Source: Neostapfia colusana
Lineage: Eukaryota > Streptophyta > Magnoliopsida > Poales > Poaceae
Direction of reading: 5' to 3'
Assembly: GCA_030760725.1 (NCBI GenBank)
Contig: JASWHV010000009.1
Coordinates: 109,751,854 to 109,815,853 of the forward strand
DNA: 64,000 nt
A program made the translations under genes and the position numbers. Shown here in pieces: positions 1 through 12,660 of this stretch (position 1 is the first letter of the stretch; every line of letters starts with the position of its first letter). The notes below the pieces were generated by a model. That model saw nothing but the letters and a program-made list of their open reading frames with translations. It had not been told where the DNA came from and did not search any database.

Positions 1-19
1 CACAATAAGAGAGGAGGTC

Positions 20-1430
20 ATGGAAGCTCAAAAGAAAGACAAGGGCATGGCTCATATCAGAAGGAGGTTGAAGAACGGGGAGATGAAATGTTTCCAGTTA
101 GATGATGAAGATACTTTATGGTTCAAGGACCGGATAGTCGTACCCTGTGATATGGGGCTGCGAAAGAAAATTTTGGATGAGGCTCACTTATCCAAATTTT
201 CTATTTATCCAGGCAGCAATAAAATGTACCAAGACCTCCAGAAGAAGTTTTGGTGGACACGTATGAAACGTGAAGTTGCAAAATACGTTTCAGAATGTGA
301 TACGTGTCGAAGAGTTAAGGCCGACCATGTGAAGAAGTCGGGCCTGCTGCAACCACTACAAATACCTGCATGGAAGTGGGAAGAGTTGAGTATGGATTTC
401 ATCATCGGGTTGCCGATGACCTCCCACCACCATGATTCAATTTGGGTAATCGTTGACCGATTAACCAAATCAGCACGTTTCGTTCCGGTGCATACCAACT
501 ACAGCGCCAAGCAGTATGCGGAGTTGTACATAGCACGGATCTTGTGCTTGCATGGAGTTCCCCGTTCCATTGTCTCCGACAGAGGATCGCTGTTCGTAGC
601 CCGTTTCTAGGAACAGCTACATGCATCCTTGGGAACCAAATTGATCCGAAGCTCCGCGTATCACCCTCAAACCAATGGACAAACTGAGAGGGTGAATCAA
701 ATCCTTGAAGATATGCTTAGGGCGTGTGCCATCCACCACGGTAAGAGCTGGGATGATCACTTACCGTTGGCAGAGTTCTCGTATAACAACGGTTATCAAA
801 CGAGCATAAAAATGGCACCTTATGAAGCTCTCTACGGCCGGAAGTGCCGCACACCCTTGAACTAGTGTGAATCTGGCGAGAGAGTGATTTACGGGATTGA
901 TCTCGTAAATGAAGCTGAAGAGCGGGTAAGGCTTAGTCAAGCAAATCTTAAAGTCGCTCAGTCCAGGCAAAAGAGCTATGCGGATAAGAGGCGTCGTCCT
1001 CTGAACTTTCAAGTTGGGGACCACGTATATCTCCGGGTATCTCCTATGAAGGGCATTCACCGATTCGGAGTGAAAGCAAAATTAGCTCCGTGTTTTATCG
1101 GTCCCTTCGCCATCATTGAAAGGTGTGGACCCGTAGCATACCGTTTGGAGCTACCGGTAGCCTTAGCCGGAGTTCATAACATCTTCCACATATCTCAGTT
1201 GCGGAAGTGTTTGAAAGTTCCAACGGAGATTCTCACGGGAGACATAGCGGATTTGAAGCCGGACCTCACTTATGTCGAGCATCCAACCCGGATAATTGAT
1301 GAAAAGAATCGCAAGACCAGAAACCAGACGCTGCGATTTTTCAAGGTGCTATGGTAAAATCACACGTCCGACGAAGCTACATGCAAAGCGAGGAGTATTT
1401 GCAATGCAATCATCTGGGGTTATTAGCGTC
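20..1430 (+). pseudogene. Tekay-clade Ty3/gypsy pol remnant: integrase plus decayed chromodomain
   Basis: This is the C-terminal part of a chromovirus polyprotein, whose integrase would insert element cDNA into chromatin. Open segments at 20-610, 629-865 and 884-1357 read in order. They hold the zinc-binding region (ending CDTCRRVK), the catalytic core (first Asp in SMDFI, second in VSDRG, Glu in GQTER) and the C-terminal GPF/Y-like region (IGPFAI, then HISQLRKC). The chromodomain follows in decayed form after KVLW. The frame is cut by TAG at 608-610 and 863-865, both where Trp is expected, and by TAA at 1357. Upstream gag, protease and RT lie outside the window. The polypurine tract and LTR follow immediately, so this is the 3' end of an internal region. 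Placement in the Tekay/Del clade rests on the C-terminal chromodomain and the ~4-kb LTR. Confidence 0.9.
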
Positions 1431-1495
1431 TTATGTTCCGTAGTCATCCTCCCCGCATTGTTCTTAATCATGAATCTCGGGACGAGATTCTTTTT

Positions 1496-1508
1496 AAGGG
1501 GGGAGGAA
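1496..1508 (+). other. Polypurine tract
   Basis: AAGGGGGGAGGAA directly precedes the LTR start TGTAAAAG. It would prime plus-strand DNA synthesis in reverse transcription. Confidence 0.85.
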
Positions 1509-4500
1509 TGTAAAAGTCCCAAAAACTTGTAAATGCAAAACTTGAGTTGTGAAAAAAAAGCTGAGTATAAATTCAAGGTTTGGAACTTGCAAAAAACTTT
1601 GGTGTAATCATAGAAGTGTTGGCATGTGCAATAGGACTTTAAATTCAGTTTGAACTAAAGGGTTCACTTCAAAGAGAGGAAGGCCATTTCCAAAAAGGAA
1701 ACTCAAACTGTTGTTTAAAAAGTTGTAATTGCAGTGGTCAACTTGAAGATCAGATGGCATATTTGAATTCTTCAGGCCCAAATTATGAGGAAGACAAATT
1801 TTGAAAAAATTTGGAGGTGCTTTGATGTGTATATCAAAGGGACTTGTAAATTTCATCGAAATTTGAATTCAAATTAGGAACTGAGAAAAAACTTATCAAA
1901 TTGCCAAATGGATTTTTAATTTGAGTTCCTCATAGCTGAATTTACACTATGCCAAAAATTGGAGATCTTTTTGAAGAGAGGATCTGTGGGCCCCAATTGT
2001 CATTGGGAGGGGGAAATGACTTACTGCCTAAGTCAGCTCTGTTCTCGGTTCACACACACGAGCTCGGACCGAGCCATCGCGAGCTGCCACCGCGCTGCCG
2101 ACCGAGAACCGCAGAAGCCACCTCCTCATGGGAATTTATCGCGCTGGCGACCTGCTCGGCGTCCACTCGCGCCCTCATCCGTTCACAAAACCGCCACCCG
2201 AGGCCCTGTGACCCTCACGCCAGAACCCAGCAGAAACGCCGCCGCTTCTCGGTTCTCCATCAGAACCCAGCGAAAATCGGTGCATAGCCTCCCTCCGAGC
2301 TGCTGAACTGCACCGCATGCCCACTCTCCATCTCTCCGACACAAAAACGACCGATGTTTGGCCGCTCTGCCCCATGGGCGCCGTGTCCGCGCGGCGGTCG
2401 AAAGAGAACTGAGGAGAGAGCTTTCCGTGGACAGCTGAGTCTAGCACCTGTCACGACCAAGTACCGGCGCCCCCGGACGCGTTGTTAACCCATGCTGCTC
2501 ATCCTCAACCCTCGCGTCGATCCGTGAACCACCGAGCGGGAATTCGGGAAAACTTCACCGGCGGCCACCAACCGATGATCCGGTTTGAAAACCCAAAATT
2601 CTCTTTTGTTCTTCGTTCTTAGCTCATCAAATCGTGCACAAATAATATAGACTGGCTAGTGATCCGATGCCCTTCACAATCCTAGCTTGAAACCCCGTGT
2701 TGATGGCCCATTTCATGCTTTCCGATTGGTGGCCACGACGGAGACGCGCGGGCGCACAGTGACAACCGTATTGCCACCGTTTCCGAGCCACGTTGAGGCC
2801 TTGCTGAGCTAGCCTGTCCTCCACTGATGCTTTAGAGCAAATCCCCCGAGCCTTTGGCGGGCTAGGGTGCTCGGACCACGGTACCGAAGCTTCACCGAGG
2901 TGTGCGCACGTCGCCGACCGATTTCCGGTCACCGGCAGCCCGAGAGCACCGCACCAATGAATTCCTCGTAGCTGGAAACCCCCAGGCGGCGAGTACCGAG
3001 CCGAAAGGCGGCCGGGAAACCGACTCCGGCGAGCTCTGACGGGGCTCCAGCGAGGGGGCAGCGCGGGAGGGAAAACGGCCCGAGGAGGAAGGTCGGGCGT
3101 GCCCTGCGTGTCAGCGGCGGAAAAGTTCGGCTGCAGCTCCATGTTCCCCTATGGCGACGCGGGAAGGGGTCTGTGGCCCCGTGTGGCTCAGTTCCAGCAG
3201 CTGACACGTGTATGATGGACCCACAGTCAGAGTTTGAACATTTCTCGATTTATTTGGATTTCCAGATTCAGTTCAAACTTTGGCACCTCATAACTTTTGC
3301 TAGGAAGCTCCAAATTCAATGATTCAAATTGGCTTGCATTCAGGATGAAAAACTCTATCCAAATATACAACCCAAATTGTATTAAAACCAATATAAAATT
3401 CTGGAAAATTCTTTAAATCTTTTCAGTAAAAGAATTTTAGAGGGAGTATGGTTCATCCAAAAATTCCCAAATTTTCCCAGGATATTCTATAGGATGTTAG
3501 GAAACTCCTGTAAAAGGTTCAGATCATTTGGAGTTGATTTAGTCAGGGTAATTCTAATTTCAATTTTCTGTATTCAAATGAATACAGAAATATTTTCAGG
3601 GAATTTCCAAAACTTGGAAATTCAGTTCTTGGCAGTTCTTAGCTCCAAGAATCCTAATAAAAGTCATGCATGCTCCCTGAGCGATGTTTGAAATTTTAGT
3701 TCACTTGAATTTGCATGAAAGTATAAATTTATTCAGAATTAATTCCTTTTTTGCCTAAATGCTTAGGGAATTGTTCTGAGTGATCTACTCAGTGAAATAT
3801 TATGAATTTTGGTCCAGATGACTTTCTTGTGACAAGGAACTCACAAGAAAATTTTCAGCTCCATTGGAGCCCTGGATCAGTAGTTTCTGTTCAACCTCAT
3901 TAGGTAATCAACACCCAAGTGATGAACCTCACTTCTCACTTGATGATAGTGCTTAAACACATACCCACACCACTAGCACCAGTGTCATTTTAAATTCTTA
4001 AACAGAGCTCCAGTTTTACACTTGTCCTTAAAACTTGTTAGCAAAAGTTTTGTAATTAAACATGTATGCATATTCATAACGTGTAGTGATTAAACGTGGA
4101 GAGTGAAGAAGGAGAAGTTGAGCTTGGATCATGGAGCAAGAAAGGCACGGATTGAGCTTCAAGTCATCAGGAACTAACTTCATACATCTCTGACTTTAGT
4201 CACCTGCAAAATCAAGGCAAGCTCCGGTTTACATTTAAGTTGTTTTCTAAAGTTTTTACTTTGTTCACTACTATGGGTCTAAGTGTGTATGTGCATTAGG
4301 TCAAGGGTGTTTTACACTCCAAATGCATGACCAAATGAACCCTAGATTTAAGGATAGAAAGGGTCACCGCTGTAGAATAATGCCATGCTAATTAGCTTAG
4401 GACATCCGATAGAAGTCGAGTAGTTGGAATCTACTCTCGAGTTATAGTTCAAGATTTCATCAGTGTGGTCAGGAGAGAGAGGTAAACTAAAGTTTATATT

Positions 4501-5624
4501 TCTAAAGATGAGATCGGGCAGTGGGGTTAGGCAGCGACAAGACGAGGTCTTGGTCGAGTAGCTCACCTGTGTCGGTTAAGGACCGATGCGTGTGCCGCAT
4601 CCAGGAGCAAGTATTGAGTTGTGTACCGGATGCTTACTGATATATGGGAACCAGGAAACCGATGTACCAGGTTCACTGGATTGTAGAGGCATACCACATC
4701 GTCTCGTTAGACCTATGAGCCCGAGACGGCGCGACCGGTTCTACAGTGTAGTGTCCTGAGAAAGGTTGCCACATACGACGTAATGAAGGACGCCAGATTT
4801 GGGTCTTCAAAGGTGGGTGCATGTGTCGAGTTATCCGGGTAGTGTTTGATTCGAATCACCGTCCCTCGCGGTTATTGAGTACTGCTTGCTCCCATGTTGT
4901 GACGTAGTAATCAACTTGTGTAGAAACAGTTTGCAAAAAGTATAATTGCTGCTATGATTATGTTAAGTTGCATGAAAACCCTGTTTGAAGTAGAGATAGA
5001 GCAAACTAAAGTTATTTTCCACCTTGGGACAAGTAACATTGGAACGAAGCGTTTCTTGTTTGATTGTGGAGTTCCAATGTTGCTGGGCGCAAGGTCACTA
5101 CTATTTTGGCTAAAATCTGAAAGTTAAGGATGAACTCGTAGGCGAGTCTTTTCACAAATTCCAGGATTAGGCCTTAAGTTACCCTCATGTAGAGTTGCAT
5201 GCTTTAGGAGAGACGGTTAAGTCTTGCTGAGCCTTTGTGCTCACTCTTACTATATAAGTGGTTTTGCAGGTAAACATCGACGCTATAAAGAAGGTTGTCT
5301 GGTGAGACTCGGGAACTTCCGAGTCATGTCACACTTGAAGAATCTAGCCGCTGCCATGTCTTCGTGTTGCTAGCGAGAGGAGTCCGCGGGCTGGACCTCT
5401 TCTCGGTGCTTCGTAGTTATTCGATGTGAGCTGTTTATAGACTTCCGCTGTAGCTATTTTATGTAAATTATTTATAAAGAACATTTGTAAGCTTCCGCTT
5501 TGATTTATGTAATACATTGTTCCTTATATGTGTGCTGTTGGGTGCCGCATAACACGGCACCACCCAATGCGATTCCCGGGCGAGGTGCCCCGTCCCCGTG
5601 AACCTGGACGACGGGTCCTCGTCA
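1509..5624 (+). mobile_element. 3' LTR of Tekay-like element (~4.1 kb)
   Basis: The LTR begins TGTAAAAGTCCC right after the polypurine tract. Its tail (5260-5590, with TTCCGCTGTAG, TTATGTAATA and the stem-forming GGGTGCCGCAT...CGGCACCACCC) matches the reverse complement of the LTR that starts at 63631. The right end is less certain: I place it at the CA at about 5624, just before copia-like sequence begins. Short ORFs inside are not conserved and are not taken as genes. The LTR carries promoter and polyadenylation functions in this family. Confidence 0.75.
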
Positions 5625-5679
5625 TAAGTCCTGGTAGACCGGACTTTCCCGCCTCAGAGGCCGGACTAGTCCGGGCTAG
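5625..5679 (+). mobile_element. Fragment of Sirevirus-like copia LTR (left of solo-LTR insertion)
   Basis: This short stretch (ATAAGTCCTGGTAGACCGG, ending GGACTAGTCCGG) matches the ~162-bp repeat unit at 9506-9915. It ends in GCTAG, which is repeated at 9498-9502. It is therefore the left part of the copia LTR that continues at 9503, separated by the solo LTR at 5680-9497. Confidence 0.7.
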
Positions 5680-8600
5680 TGTGGCAGACCGGAATCCGCT
5701 CATCCAGGATCGCAGAGGGTGGTGCCGCACGATGCGACACCCGACAGCACACGTCATAAGGACACATCGTATTACATGGGAAGACAAACTGAATGTACAA
5801 ACAGGTACAAACTTCAGTTACAAACTATTGTTTATATTACACAGTGGAAGTCTAAATTATACAACTCACGCCCGCCTATCTAGCAAAAGTCGGTTGCCCA
5901 GCCCTAGGGAAACCCACACTAGCTGCACGACTCAGCTCAGCGCGGCGTGTACGGCTCCCACTCAGCCGTAGTCCCCGACGGAGGGTAACCCTCGCCGGTG
6001 GACTCGTAACCCGAGTCCATGGGTGGCTCCTCACCTGAAAAACACTTAAGCAGCAACCGTGAGCACGATGGCTCAACAAGAATTAACCGACTCACCTAAA
6101 CATGAAACTCTACATGTAGTGAACTATAGACATGGGACGGTAAACTTTCAGCAAATGGACATGCCTATAGTTTATCCTTAGTTCATCTTTTAGCCATAAG
6201 TTAACAGTTTATGAATCTGAAATTTAGTAAGCAATATTTGGTGGCACACATGTAGCAATACAATATTATATCATAACAGCAATATTGAATCGTCACATTT
6301 CATACATTAACTACGTTACAACGCAGTGAACAAGCGGTACTCGTCACCGTGAGGGACGGCGAATCGACTCGATATACACTTGCAGGGATACCCAAAGAGC
6401 ACGTCACGTACGCCCACCAGTGGAGCTGCACAGCACGCTCACTCGATGTCGTACGGGACAACCTTTCACCCAACAGCCCAAACGTCGAACGGTCGCACCG
6501 AAACGGACAGGAGGTTCCCTACACGGAGCATCTATCTATGCCCGTTAGCAGATTTCCACCTTGCTGCCCTCAACCTACACCTATAAATCGGTGTGCTATG
6601 CCTCGACGCCCGGAGGTTTAGGATACATCGGTTTATCAGGGCCCATATATCTGATATGCCTTCGGTACATTCAATGCTTGTTTAGCAGGGCCGCACACGG
6701 ATCGGTCCTCAATCGACACGGACAGGGCTGCACACACAAGACTTCCTCTTACTGCGCCCTAGGCCCTGCCTAGTCTCATTTTCATTACTAAAGTGATCTC
6801 ACATCACTCGAACCAAACCCGTGTGTCCCAAACCTAACTCGCGAGTAGATTCCAACTACTCGACTTGTACCGAAGTCCTATGAATCATTAAGCATAGCCT
6901 GTCTACTCGAGGTCTTAGACACTACCCTCACTCTTATAGGAAAATTTCTGGTTATGCAAGTGGGGTTCCATCCATCCTACACCTAATGCACATTCATACT
7001 TCACACTAGACATGTGAACAAAGTAAAACTTGATAAAAGAAGTTAATGTAAACTGGGGCTTGCCTTGTTTCTGCTGGTCAGTAGTTAGGTCTTCTTCCGG
7101 AAGGAGGAAGTCGAGCACTTCCTGAGCCTCCTCGCCTTCAGCGACTACACGTTAATGAAATACTACATATCAATTTAAATGCAATGTGTAACTTAAATAC
7201 ATAATTACTAATAACTCTAGCTAACCCGCCCCTTTGGTTATAAAATTTTTATGGTGGCTTGGTAGGGTCCTAACCAGAGTCTTGACCAAGTTTCATTTGA
7301 AACAAAGTTCATTTGAACCTTGTACAAATAAAAGCCCATTTGGTCAATATTTGAGCCTCTAAGTAATTCCAGGGTTTTTTTCATGGCTCCCACCATTACT
7401 TTCTGGAAACTAGAATTTGAGAGGGTTCTAATGGAATTGGTTTCATGTCATTTGAAGAATTCTACTGAAAGTTATGCCCTAATCAAGATTTGAGAAAATC
7501 TGAAAAATTTTTCTGTACATTTTTTTCTATTTTCTAAGGGCAGTTCAATTAATCACCCCATTAGGGGGACTAAATGAACTTGGATGATTCTGAAAATTTT
7601 ACTGTGACTCAAGGATTTTCCAATGACCCTCTCAGCCAAATTTCAGCATTTTTCCTAAAGTAATTCTCCAGACAAAATACCCAACAGTTTAAAATTTAGG
7701 GAATTAATTCTGGAAAACTATTAGGTTTCATGAGCTGAAATTGGTATTGCTGGAAAGTACTCAGAATTCTGAGTTCAGGAAAATTTGGTTCATTGGATTT
7801 GGAGCTTCCTAGCAAAAGTTCTATGCATTTGAATTTTGAACCAAATCTGAATATTCAAATAAAGTTTAAACTGTCGGGTGGGGTCCCCGGGCTACGTGTC
7901 AGCACCTCAGCTAACCCACACAGGAGCCCGCAGAATCAACCGCACAGTTGCACAGGATCCCGGTGTCGCAGCAAATCCGGGGTTCTCTCAGCAGAGACCG
8001 ACACACGGGGCCCGCAAGGCTTCTTCAACCTCGCGCTCCCGCGGCTCCCCGCCGCCCACCTCACCGGAGTACTCGCCGCCGGCCGTTCTGCTGCCCGACC
8101 TCCGACGAAACTCACCGATGGTGGTGCCCTCACCAGAGCTCGGCAACGGCCGGAACAGTGCTCCCGACGGTAACAGCGGTCAGGAGCTCATCGGCGACGT
8201 CGAACTCGGCGTCCCCTGCATCTTTTTCGACGCGGTTTTCTCGGGGAGCTCCGCTGACACCTGCTGATCACGGACCTGGCACCGGTCCCCGTGAAAACGG
8301 CTGCAACTACGACCTCACCGGTGAGGTTCCCTGTTTTCCACCGTCGAGCCAAAATTTTGACAGAACTACGGCCCTAGTGCATGGAACTGGCTGCTACTTG
8401 ATCGAGGAGGTGCGCTAGGTCTTCTAGAGCATGTGTACGCTATAGCTTGATCGGTGGTTGCTCCTGTGCAACTAATTTCGCCGTAGCCCGAGTTCTAACC
8501 CTAACATGTACCGAGGAGGAAAACCAGGAATTCTCTGTCTACATCTGCGGAACTGGCGCACGGTCTCCTCCTACGGCTTCAGCACAAGTAGGCGCACCTT

Positions 8601-9497
8601 TTATTCTCTGTTGACGGCGCGTGAAAGCGTCGGGATCGGCCGGTCGCCGGCGATCAGAGGAGGCGGCGTCGAGTTCTTGCGCGGACACGGGAGAACGGCT
8701 CGGTATCTGCTTGTTTTCAGTCGGGAGACCGAAGGAGGGGCGAAGCAGCTCGTGCACTGGACTTTGTAGCCGCGTTTGTCACCGTGAGGTGGCGGTAACG
8801 ATTGTGCTGTCGGTTCCCCGAGCGCCCGGCGGTCGCCGGCCTCGGGTTGAGTCGGTTGTGAAGCTGGGACACTGGCCAGTGGGCCCTCCTCCTCCAATTA
8901 CTTTTCTAATTTTCACCCCGGTTTTGCTGAAAATATCCCCAGCTACTCAAAATTGGATGTGAGACTTAATCACAAAGTCTTGGTTTGAATTTGAGTTCTC
9001 AAATTTGAACTGTGTTTGGCTAGATTTGCTTCATGTTTAAACTGAAATTCAAATTCAGTTTTGAATTCTTGCAAATTTAGCTCTTGACAAAATGAACTCC
9101 AATGGGGATGAAAATTGGTGGGCTTACTCAGAAAAATATGCTGAGTTTGAATATGAAGCTAACTTTTGAATTTAAGTGATGAAAGCTGCTGCAATTTGAA
9201 TCTACATTCAAATTGGCCTCTTTTTCAAGTTCTCCAAAATTGCCTCAAAAAGTGTTGGGTTTGCATGAAACTTGGCTTGAACCTTCCCAAGACTTTTTAA
9301 GTCCTAGGGGTGAGCTCAACCTCCCATGTTCAATTGTAGAAATCCTACTTTGTGAAAGTTAAGTTTTCCCCCCTCTAATCACTCTTTTGATGGAGGTTAC
9401 TTGCTCTTCACAATTTTTCACAAGATATCCACAATAAAAACTGTGGTGTTGTGAGGTGATGAAAAGTTTTTACAAGTCCCTTTTTTGGGCTTTTACA
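5680..9497 (-). mobile_element. Solo Tekay-like LTR, reverse orientation, TSD GCTAG
   Basis: Read on the minus strand the LTR starts TGTAAAAGCCC (from 9497) and ends GGTCTGCCACA (at 5680). It is flanked by a perfect 5-bp duplication, GCTAG at 5675-5679 and 9498-9502. No internal region is attached, so it is a solo LTR, the usual product of intra-element recombination. It resembles the LTR at 1509-5624 and, more closely, the copy at 54945-57724 (shared ACGCCCGGAGG, ATCGGTTTATC and CCATATATC blocks). The two LTRs at 1509 and 5680 point at each other. No gene was recognised inside it. Confidence 0.85.
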
Positions 9498-9502
9498 GCT
9501 AG

Positions 9503-10818
9503 CCAGACTTGTCCTTTTTCACCCGGACAAAGAGTTCCTGTGTGAGTTTAGGCTAGTCTGTTCTGAGGCGGACTAGTCCGTCTGGTTGTGAGATGAGAGC
9601 TCCCACGGCTAAGTCTGTGTGGACCGGACTTGTCTGCCTTAGTGGTCGGACTAGTATGTGTCCTGCAGACTTGTCCGTTCTCACCCGGACAAAGTCTTCA
9701 TGTGTGAGTTCGGGCTAGTCCATTCTGAGGCAGACTAGTCCGTATGGTTGTGAGATGAGAGCTCCCACGGCTAAGTCTTGGTGGACCAGACTTGTCCGCC
9801 TTAGTGGTCGGACTAGTCCGGATCCTCTAGACTTGTCCGTTCTCACCCGGACAAAGAGTTCCTGTGTGAGATCGGACTAGTTCGTTGTGAGGCGGACTAG
9901 TCCGGAGATTTGTGAACATTTGAAATTTGAACGTTGGGGAGTAGGTGGCTTTGTGATGTCAGTGGTCCCCGAAGACCGGACTAGTCCGGGGTCCTGACCG
10001 GACTAGTCCGGACTTTAGTTGGTGGCAACGGTTGGCTGTCGGGACTTCTATAAAATGAGATGCCCCGACTTCATTTAGACACCCCTGGAACCCTAGCGCC
10101 GCCACAGCCATCCTAGAGCCTCTCTAAGCCTTCTCTCTTGCCTACTCACCCTCTAGAACCAATTATTGAGTGGATTTGGGTGTGTGTGAGGAGAGGAGAA
10201 GGGAAGAACTTCGTGTTTTGGCTCTTGGAGTGATCTCGTGCACTTGGTGTGAGTCTTTGTGATCCGTGGCGTGTAAGATTCGTGAAGTTTTGTGGATGTG
10301 TTCAAGTGGGATCCTCAGATTGTGAGCAGCCCCAAAATCTTGTAAGTTCACCCTTGAGATAGTGGAAGAACCGGGTTGGCCTTAGTGGCGACTTGGTGAG
10401 GAAAGGGTTGTTAAACCCGGTCGTTTGTGGACTCCTCAACGGGGACGTAGATTCTTGAGTGGAATCAAACCTCGGGCAAAAATCTTCGTGTCACTTTTGC
10501 ATTTACATTTCATTGATCATTAAATTGCTTAGGGTTTGTTTCGATATTTCGCTCTTATAGTATTCCTCGTTACAATTTTGATATTCACTGCTATATCTTG
10601 TCAAACTTGTCATATTAGATTGCTAAATAGTTTATCTGCATTTCGTCAAACTAAAATCTGTAGAAAAACCAATAAAAAACAAGTTTTTAGGCTTTTCTAG
10701 CAGGCTGACCGGACTAGTCCGCCCCTGAGCCAGACTAGTCCGGCCCCTATATTCTAATATCGTTTAATTAAGTCATTTCAGATAGTTTAGCCTATTCATC
10801 CCCCATTTAGGCAACTTT
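9503..10818 (+). mobile_element. Sirevirus-like Ty1/copia LTR (main part)
   Basis: A TATA-like CTATAAAATG at about 10049 is followed by a transcribed-leader-like stretch and by the terminal signature CCTATTCATCCCCCATTTAGGC at about 10790-10812. That signature is typical of Sirevirus/Maximus LTR ends. The left portion holds 162-bp tandem repeats rich in CGGACTAGTCCG. No copia gag or pol adjoins it, so it is a solo or truncated LTR. On its right it abuts CACTA subterminal sequence, and it probably inserted into the left end of that transposon. Clade assignment is by end signature only. Confidence 0.65.
9506..9915 (+). repeat. 162-bp tandem repeat with CGGACTAGTCCG palindromes
   Basis: Units start with GACTTGTCC at 9506, 9668 and 9830, exactly 162 bp apart, giving two full units and a partial third. 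Each carries several copies or variants of the 12-bp palindrome CGGACTAGTCCG. Further copies lie at about 9975-10010 and 10705-10742, and at 5662-5673. Confidence 0.85.
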
Positions 10819-10839
10819 CACCAAACTGAATAAAATGGG

Positions 10840-11035
10840 AGACGGGCCCACAGAATGCGCGTCTCCGATTATTGCGCGTGATCTCTCCCAACACCTAGCA
10901 AATTTTTGACAAATAAAATGTGAGACGCGCTCATACCAGTCGCATCTCACAAATATGGAAATGATAGTCGGGCATTTCTTATGCTCGTCTCCGATTGTTG
11001 CGCGCGATCTCTCCAAACACTTAGCAGATTTTTTA
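10840..11035 (+). repeat. CACTA left subterminal repeats
   Basis: Motifs GGAGACGGGC, GCGCGTCTCC, GTGAGACGCGC, CGCATCTCAC and CTCGTCTCC alternate in both orientations. They match the GAGACG motifs near the right TIR and are presumed transposase-binding repeats. Confidence 0.75.
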
Positions 11036-11539
11036 TAAATTTTAGAACTCATGCTCTCTCGCTCTGCTGTTGCCCTAGATTTGACTTCTGTTTAGAGTTT
11101 TCATAATTCCAACTACGGATATGTTTGAAGTAGGCAGGTAAATTAGGTTGGTTGATGTCCAAACCAATAAATAGAATTAGTTTCCTCGATCGGGAGAGCT
11201 CATCGGACACAATAACATTCATTAAATTTCATCATGAAAACACACATTCATTATCAAACAGACGATCATCATCAAACACATATTTTAGCTCTGGCGCACT
11301 CTCTCCAAACACTTAGCAAAATTTACCACTATCGTGCTCTCTCGCTCCACGATCCTGTCCACGGAGCACGCCGCCGCCTCGTCCCCGGAGCACTCCGCCG
11401 CCTTGACCCTGCCCTCGGAGCGTGCCACCGTCATCCCTCTTCCTCAAGCTCTTGATCATTGTCGCGCTGCCGTCGTCGAACTCAACTCCTCCACCTCTAC
11501 CTCGACCACGGTATCAAGCCCTAACTATTGATTTCGAAG

Positions 11540-12660
11540 ATGTCTCAGTCAGAGCATCAGCAACAGATCGAAGAGGCTCAACAGCAGACTCCTCAACAGC
11601 AGCATAGTCATCACACTCATGAAGAGGATGCATCGATTGGATCACATTCAGAAATTGCCTGTCGTCAATGAAAGAAAAGGTTGCAGACGTCATGGCCAAC
11701 AGACGTTATCAGTGTTGGTGAGGTCAATGACGAAGGCTTACCGCTGTACACGAGAGTGAATACGAGATTGTCAAGGGTTTGTGGTCTAGCTGCCTAGCAA
11801 ATGGTGTCGCTAACCCTGCAGGGATTCGATGTGTTGACCGAAAATGAGAAGGATCAACTCTTCGAAAACTCTATACAAGCATACATGCAATATCCGGAAG
11901 AGCTAAAGCGGAAGGGGAAGAAGCTAGCTATGAAGATCATCTCTCATGCTTCGAGGAGCTACAAGAGTAAGCTTGTGAAGATTTGGAGGAACCAGGACAC
12001 CCCCTTCAATACATATAAAGATTTGTCAAAAGAAGACTGGGCAAGATTTGTTGAAAAGTGCGAATCAGAGTACTTTTCCAAGAACAGTGAGTATATGAAG
12101 TGGCTCTGATCGCAGAATGAGCTTGACCACCACCTCGGCAACACTGGTTATGCCGGAAAACAAAGGAGGTGGCAACAAGAGAATGAAAGATTTGCCCTGC
12201 TAGGTCTTGAGAACCCATACGACAAATTCCGTGGACGGTTGAGACCATTTATGCGTCCTCATTCTAAGCTGACAGAGTCAGCCGATATCACCTACTACAG
12301 CCAGAGCACCGCGGATGTCGCTCAAAGGGCCATGAGGGAGAGCAGAGAAGACTCAAATGGTGAGAGGCCCTGCAAACCAAGTAGCAACGAGGCCGTGTTC
12401 GTGGTGTTTCCAGTAAGATGACCTGAAGGAGGGTTTTCCGAAACACAAATCTATGTACCGAAAGTGAAAAACGACCTCTACACCACATGATGACGTGGAG
12501 GAGCTGAAAAGACAGCTGAGAAGGGAGGTTATAGGAGACCTGAAGCCTATACTGGAGGCCTCAGGTATACAATTCCCTAACTTTGATGCGTTCATGGGTG
12601 AGGAGGACCATAGGAGCAGCTTAGCATCTACTGCAGCTGGGGGTGGATGACCACATGAGG
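11540..12660 (+). pseudogene. CACTA ORF remnant, plant transposase (Transposase_24-like) domain
   Basis: Starting at ATG 11540 (MSQSEHQQQIEEAQQQ) there is a Gln/His-rich N-terminus, then a conserved core. The core has LPLYTRVNTRLSR, then KLVKIWRNQDTPFNTY, then DWARFVEKCESEYF, and RSQNELDHHLGNTGYAGK-type sequence after a stop. This order is typical of grass CACTA proteins of the Transposase_24 family. The frame is broken by stops near 11668, 11797 and 12107 and by shifts, so no intact protein can be made. The same transposon's C48 protease part lies beyond the nested insertions at 40440. Family assignment is from recognised motifs without a database search. Confidence 0.75.

Noticed and set aside
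1949..3207. Overlapping ORFs on both strands in the first LTR
   Set aside because: GC-rich LTR sequence with no shared motif with the related LTRs' ORFs; frames are not conserved among copies.
9506..9915. CRISPR-like array
   Set aside because: Units are contiguous 162-bp tandem repeats without unique spacers, in a plant LTR.
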